Positions 58,755 to 64,000 of a DNA stretch of 64,000 bases are shown piece after piece (position 1 is the stretch's first letter; each line of letters opens with the position of its first letter). The notes below the pieces were generated by a model, which searched no databases, was not told the origin of the DNA, and worked only from the letters and a program-made list of their open reading frames with translations. A program made the translations under genes and the position numbers. Source of the stretch: Pyrrhoderma lamaoense (lineage: Eukaryota; Basidiomycota; Agaricomycetes; Hymenochaetales; Hymenochaetaceae); contig NBAZ01000012.1 in assembly GCA_002794735.1 (NCBI GenBank), forward strand, positions 434,001 through 498,000. The letters are read 5' to 3'.

Positions 58755-60384
58755 AGGCCATTGAGCAAAGAGTGTATGAACTACTTGACAAGGTGAGGTA
58801 TCAACCCCCTTTTCTGTACACATACGCGTTTAGAAATGTATATATATGTCTCAACAATATTCTCACCCCTTCAACAGGGACTTGTACCCGATTTTGTTCT
58901 CCGGTTGGCGGTGCGCGCACTCTGTCGTCAAAGGTTGCGCGAGATTACATGCAACTCCTTTGCCGAGCAGCATGCCTCGAAGCTAGCGTTTATAGATGAT
59001 TTGAGGCGTCGTTCGATAGCGGAACAACAGGCTAGGGCGAATGAACAACATTATGAAGTGCCTACCGAGTTTATCCTATCTTGTCTTGGACCAAGAGCGA
59101 AATACTCCGCCTGTATATATCCAACTGGGAAAGAGACCCTCGCCCAAGCTGAAAATGCGACGTTTGAGGAGTATTGTGTAAAGGCAAAACTAAGTGACGG
59201 GCAAGATGTATTGGACTTGGGGTGTGGTAAGCTATATCGTAGTGGAATCATATGATTAAGTTTTCTTAGACACGAATATTTTAGGTTGGGGGAGCCTGAC
59301 CTTGTACCTCGCTGAGGTGCGTTATGCGAATTAAGGAAATAAATATGATCTAATAATGGTATCAAAATTGTTCCTGGAACTATAGAAATACCCTAATTCA
59401 AAAATTGTGGGTATCTCGAATTCTACGACTCAAAGGGAACATATTCTTGGGGTAGCGAAAAATAAGGGATTTGAGAATGTAGAGGTACGTATACAATTAT
59501 TATCGCAATGTATAGTGATGTAATCATCACTAGATTATAACAGCAGATGTCAATTCATTTGATTTCACTGATGGAAAAACGTGAGGATTCTCATCTATCA
59601 AAGTAGTAAATGATAGTAATTCATGCGTTTTCAGGTTCGATCGCATTCTATCCATTGAGGTTAAACAATCTATACCAATACCAGCGGAACCTCATGATTG
59701 ACTTTTAAATGCCAGATGTTTGAACATATGAAAAATTACGAAGCCTTACTACGAAAAGTGGCTTCCTGGCTAAGGCCCCAGAATACGCTCAACTCTAAAC
59801 TTAGTGAAAGCAGAGAATCTTTACTCTTCGTACATCTATTTTGCCATAAGTATATTCCTTATCATTTTGAAGAAGGTGATGGATGGATGGCGCAGACATT
59901 TTTTTCTGGGGGGACAATGCCATCTCATGACTTACTAGTATGTCTTGTCTCAGACACACTCCTGTGAAGGCTATTAACAGGGATAAGCTTTACTTTCAGT
60001 CGGACGTAACATTGATAAAAAGCTGGTTCGTCAATGGAAAGCATTACTCTCACACTCTAGAAGACTGGCTTCGTCTTCAGGACGCTAATTCTAAAGAAGG
60101 ATTATCTGTCCTTGAGAAGGATGCAAAGTGCAAGGGGCTGGATCCCTCTGAAGGACGAAAGGCTTTTTATCGGTATGTAGCTTATGAGATTATTAAGTTC
60201 CTCTTTATTAATCCTTTACTTACATGCCAATCAGGTTCAGAGTGTTTTACATTGCTTGCTCAGAGTTCTTTGGTCTACATGGAGGAGAAGAGTGAGTCTA
60301 ATTGTCTCCTAGTATAGTTGAGCGCTATCTTACTGATTATGTAGATGGGGAGTGGGGCAATATCTCTTCAAGCGAAAGCTTTAA
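58751..60384 (+). CDS. Cyclopropane-fatty-acyl-phospholipid synthase-like methyltransferase
   Basis: Ten exons (58751-58792, 58878-59226, 59285-59316, 59386-59484, 59534-59580, 59635-59659, 59716-59937, 59988-60172, 60235-60291, 60345-60384) give 365 aa in frame. The start gives MKAIEQRVYELLDKGLVPDFVLR, a natural N-terminus for this fungal subgroup. Seen: QHYEVPTEFI, the SAM-binding loop VLDLGCGWGSLTLYLAE, IVGISNSTTQRE (motif II), ADVNSFDF, ILSIEMFEHMKNYE, FVHLFCHKYIPYHFEEGDGWM, FFSGGTMPSHDLL and WFVNGKHYSHTLEDWL. The family methylates unsaturated acyl chains or small molecules with S-adenosylmethionine. Fungal members of this branch have few known products, so 'CFA synthase-like' is as far as sequence goes. 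A stretch of about 13 residues (NTLNSKLSESRES) inserted before FVHLF is unusual. No membrane segment is visible. Confidence 0.9.
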
Positions 60385-60770
60385 TTTGATTATGAATATG
60401 AGTCACGATCTAAAAGGACGTGTTACTTCTTTTCCGTAGAGACTCACTATAACTCATTAGTACATGTTTTATATCACAGCCCGACACCGACCCAAAAACA
60501 TATGTCCTTATCTTTAGTACCCATATGCCTGAACAAATGTTAACTAGTTGAGATATTTTGTACACCTGAAATAGACAAAATATATGCAAATGCCTTCTCC
60601 TTGTCGCTTTCTAAGTTTCTTGCGTTGGACAACTGCATGATCGGACATCGACGATCCTTAATTAATTCAGTCAATCATTACTAACAATCGGCCATCACCA
60701 TTGAATCCATTAACACGATGTCTTTGAAGCCGGTGCTGTTCAACTAACAACAGTCATAACTTCTGCAAGT
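60385..60770. other. Short intergenic region
   Basis: 386 AT-rich bases between two plus-strand genes. No TATA of strong form and no other feature. Confidence 0.4.
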
Positions 60771-63700
60771 ATGGGTCAATATGCATTGCATGGTACGATA
60801 ATTTCTCTTTATTCTCCTCGGGCTTGAGTTTCGAGACTATTATATATTATTGATTTATTTCAAGTTAAAAGCTTAAACGGACTAATTTGGAAATCCAATC
60901 CATTTTCCAAAGCGCCGAATTTATATGTAGAAGTACAACTTGATGACTCAGTGAAGAGAACTCGTATAATTAAAAAGAATCTGTCGCCTATATGGAATGA
61001 GACCTTGATTCTGTATTGTACATTTCTTGATTCGAGTATATAACTGTCTGATTGAAACGTGGATACTAACAGACAGTGCTCTGAGCCCGAGGATTCCGCT
61101 ATTATTAGAATTAGAATTGTACATAAGTCGATTGTTCAAGACAAACGTATTGCCTCGAGAGATATACCACTTTTAGGACTTCTACGGCAATGCAGCTCAG
61201 GTAAAGGTATGAAGGCACGAGTGATATCTACAGATACGAATAATAGTCTGATATGGAAGGTTAATAGAACAAGGGTTAACTGTCTTACCAAATGTGCAGA
61301 TCATAGTTTTTACACAGGTTATATTTTCTTGTACTCCCCAGAAACAGTAATCTGAAGTTTGTTCAGAAACTATTACTTCCAGGTCAATGGCAGGATACGC
61401 CTATAGATACCTCTGGTGACCCAAGTGCGATGAACAAGGAATCTAGTGCTACAACTGCCGTAATGGCAAACGCTAGCTTTGCAACGAGAACAAATACTGT
61501 TCCAACGCCTGATAACCCCACTCCAACGATAAGAACCGCAGTTTTAGCTCTCTCTGCAGCTGAAATGGACAGAATAGCAGTTCTCAAACGTCTTGACATC
61601 TCGAATCAATACTCTATTGATAGCAAACCAATAACGAAAGGGGGCAATGGGAACATCTATAAAGGGAAATGTTATATAGAGGATCGTGGCGAGCTGGTTA
61701 TTGCTGCCAAGGAACTTCAGCAGAGCCTACAGGCGGATGAGAGAATCAAAACTGTGAGTACAATCAGCGCATTTGATACCCTGGAGGATATGCTAAAGAT
61801 GATTAGATATTCGAGAAGGAAGTTTATGTGTGGGCCAAGCTTGACCATCCTAATATACTCCCTTTACTGGGATACATTTATAATAATTCAGGAGACCCGT
61901 TATTGGTATCGGAGTGGATGGATAACGGTTCTGCAAGCAAATATGTCAAGAACATGGACTCAGGCTGTGACGTACTTCATCTAGTGAGCTACGAGTACTG
62001 TAAGGTGCTACAATTAGAGATTATTTACATTGATTTTCCTCAAGGTCAAAGGGATTGCATACGGTCTATCATATCTACATGGGAAAAATGTGATTCACTC
62101 AGATATCAAACCGGTATGGATTAAGTAGATACTATCAACTTCCATAATTGAGATCTCAGTCATTTTAGGATAATATTTTGATAAACGGGAATGGAGATGC
62201 TATGATCTGTGACTTCGGGTGCTCTCGAATTATAGATGCCAGTCTCACCATTGGTCTTCCTACAATGCATGACAAGGGGACATGGAACTATCTTGCTCCG
62301 GAAATCTTCGATAGTAACCGTATGGGGGATTGTGATGTTTCACCATATACCAAGGAAACGGACGTTTGGGGCTTCGGAATGACCGTATATGTAACGTATA
62401 AGAATCAAATCAGACAATAACCATTCTGATATTCATAATGTAGGAGCTTTTGACTCATGTTCGTCCCTTCGAGACCCTCATCCCTGCGCAGATATTCACC
62501 GCATTGGTTAAATTTGATCTACCTTCACTACCCTCATCAGTCGTCCACCGGAAACACCCAGAAGCGCTAATTAAGCTATTGCTTTGGAGTGTATGTCAGT
62601 TGTGCTGGAAGAGAGAGTCTGAAGGACGTCCCACAATGTCAGATTTAGTGGCAAAGCTAGATGAGCAACATATAGGGTTATCGGTTCGTGATATCGACCC
62701 AGTATACCTGCCACCTGAGATGAAAGCCCATGGCCACGACTGGTCCGCTGTATTCAATCCAGACTCACATTGTTCTGGCACAGTTAGCCTCGATCATGTT
62801 ATTGAGCACGATAGGTGCAACAAAACGATATCCCTAATATCATGGGTTGCTTAAAAAAGATTTATTCTAGCCCTATCGTATGCACCCGTTTTTCACCAGA
62901 CGGAAAACTACTTGCAGTCGGGTGTACAGGTGCGGCACATTTTTACTACACTGCAACGGGCAGACGAAGCTTGTAAGTTTTAAAGTGTTTCGTTCTACAC
63001 AGTATACTCACTTCTTTGGAGTAGTACTTTATATATCGAAGGTCAAAGCGTGAAAGTTGTGCGCTTTCATCCGGATGGAAAACGAGTCATCACAGCAGGT
63101 TCACTCCCAGAATCGGAACCAGCTACATCTAAAGTTTCAAGCATCCCTATTTACGTATGGAACTTGACAACAAGAGAGGTTTTATCAAAATTCGTACTAG
63201 ACACTCATGAAGAAATATCGGACCTCAGTATCTCAAATGATGGACTTCATTTCGTGACTAGTTCCTATCAAGGCAAGATAAGACTCTGGGATCTACATTC
63301 TAGTACTTCAAAGTTGATCAACAGTGACTCTGATCACGTAAGAGCTGTTGATTTTTCTAATGACGGGAATTATATCGCTGTGGGGTGTGCTGAGGTGATT
63401 GTAATTTGGAGCATAACTTCAATGAAGGTCGTTTGCCGGCTCGAAGGGCATCAAGATTTGGCCCGGTTTCTTAAGTTCATGCCAGATGGAAAGAGTCTTG
63501 TTAGCGGAAGCTGGGATACAACCCTGAGGTTATGGAATGTTGAAATGCTCCTTAATCTCAAATCCGTGAAAAGGTCCGTGGATGCTACCTATCGACAACT
63601 TCCAGGACATCGGTGCGAAGTATCCTGCCTTGGGACCAATTCTGACGGAAGGTACCTTGCGAGTAGTGGAGCTAATGATTGCGAGATTTTGTATCAGGAC

Positions 63701-63915
63701 GTACATACATCTCAAGTGCTGTTCGTACTGAAAATGAATGACGGAAACTTATGGGAAGTGGATCTTTGTCCTTCTGGGGATATGATTGCAACTGGAAGCA
63801 TCAATGGACGGGTTCGCATTTGTAAGAACTCGTTCATTAATAGTCTTATTAGAACTCACTTTGCTATGTTCCAGGGAGCATATCTTTATCGTCATATAAT
63901 ATGAATGTAGTTTGA
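60771..63915 (+). CDS. C2 domain - protein kinase - Tup1-like WD40 propeller fusion
   Basis: Eleven exons (60771-60792, 60865-61012, 61073-61317, 61383-61753, 61807-61983, 62045-62113, 62169-62390, 62444-62814, 62871-62972, 63049-63821, 63875-63915) give about 846 aa; ending exon 3 at 61200 instead gives 807. N-terminus: C2-like (MGQYALH, VKSLNGLIWKSN, LYVEVQLDD, KNLSPIWNETLIL, IRIRIVHK). Kinase: Gly loop KGGNGNIYKG, lysine in VIAAKEL, alphaC in FEKEVYVWAKLDHPNILPLLGY, HSDIKPDNIL (Ser for Arg in HRD), CDFGCSR, LAPEI, TDVWGFGM, RPTMSDL; a TKL-like and probably active kinase. C-terminus: seven WD-type repeats from VSLDHVIEHDSPIVCTRFSPDGKL to GRVRIWSISL, opening like yeast Tup1. The intron 62815-62870 joins kinase and propeller in frame, so this is one gene. 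The exon 9/10 join is the least certain. The cellular role is unknown. Confidence 0.82.
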
Positions 63916-64000
63916 AATGTAACTCACTGTACACGAAAAATAGAAAGTACATATATGATTAGGATGCAATTAATATTTTGATATAGCACATTAGCAGCAC

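Overview
The window is nuclear DNA of a filamentous basidiomycete fungus, most likely an Agaricomycete. The reasons are intron-dense genes (up to 13 exons, introns mostly 45-90 nt, GTRNGT donors and CTNAC/CTAAC branch points such as the one before 26036), compact spacing, and gene content: a full vigilin, a U2SURP/SR140-type spliceosomal protein, a small Zn2Cys6 factor, a secreted GH23 lysozyme-like protein and a C2-kinase-WD40 protein. Codon usage, splice style and strand mixing look eukaryotic throughout. There is no CRISPR array, operon, or recognisable intact transposon.

Layout. 1-331: 3' end of a RhoGAP gene (+). 2153-2641: small ATSGP-repeat protein (+) behind a clear TATA box. 3733-6667: U2SURP/SR140-like splicing factor (+). 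7248-11833: Scp160/vigilin multi-KH protein (-). 12208-14406: ERO1 thiol oxidase (-). 16676-17947: secreted lysozyme-like protein (+). 18931-24035: four minus-strand genes, an unknown 177-aa protein, a GFA/CENP-V-type zinc protein, a secreted Ser/Thr-rich protein and a membrane protein with an RS-rich tail. 24251-26124: SLU7 splicing factor (+), divergent from the membrane protein. 26.1-29.6 kb is empty. 29658-30697: Zn2Cys6 factor (+). 30.7-36.9 kb is empty. 36886-38657: PHO80/PCL-type cyclin (-), followed upstream by almost 6 kb of microsatellite-rich gene-free DNA. 44632-45296: small Ser-rich protein (-). 45856-49030: MRI1 (-), a tRNA-Val(AAC) and RNase H2 subunit B (+). 49163-50679: a cytochrome P450 (-). 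51115-53589: a 791-aa disordered protein (+). 53863-55869: a mitochondrial 2-methylcitrate dehydratase (PrpD) (-). 57524-57958: a small secreted protein (+). 58751-60384: a cyclopropane-fatty-acid-synthase-like methyltransferase (+). 60771-63915: a C2-kinase-WD40 fusion (+).

Most genes are unrelated housekeeping functions. RNA processing is over-represented (U2SURP, SLU7, vigilin, RNase H2B). ERO1, the lysozyme-like protein and the Ser/Thr-rich proteins belong to the secretory pathway; MRI1 and PrpD are methionine-salvage and propionate metabolism.

Two points deserve attention. First, the gene at 60.8-63.9 kb joins a C2-like domain, a kinase with nearly all catalytic residues, and a seven-bladed propeller that resembles the Tup1 co-repressor, in one protein. 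Second, the 4-kb block 45.9-49.8 kb holds seven frame breaks in MRI1, RNase H2B and the P450. All have the same polarity (one base missing) and most lie in short homopolymers, while longer genes on both sides are clean. This is either a local consensus-quality problem or gene decay. Exon boundaries below were placed by eye from splice signals, frame continuity and family conservation.
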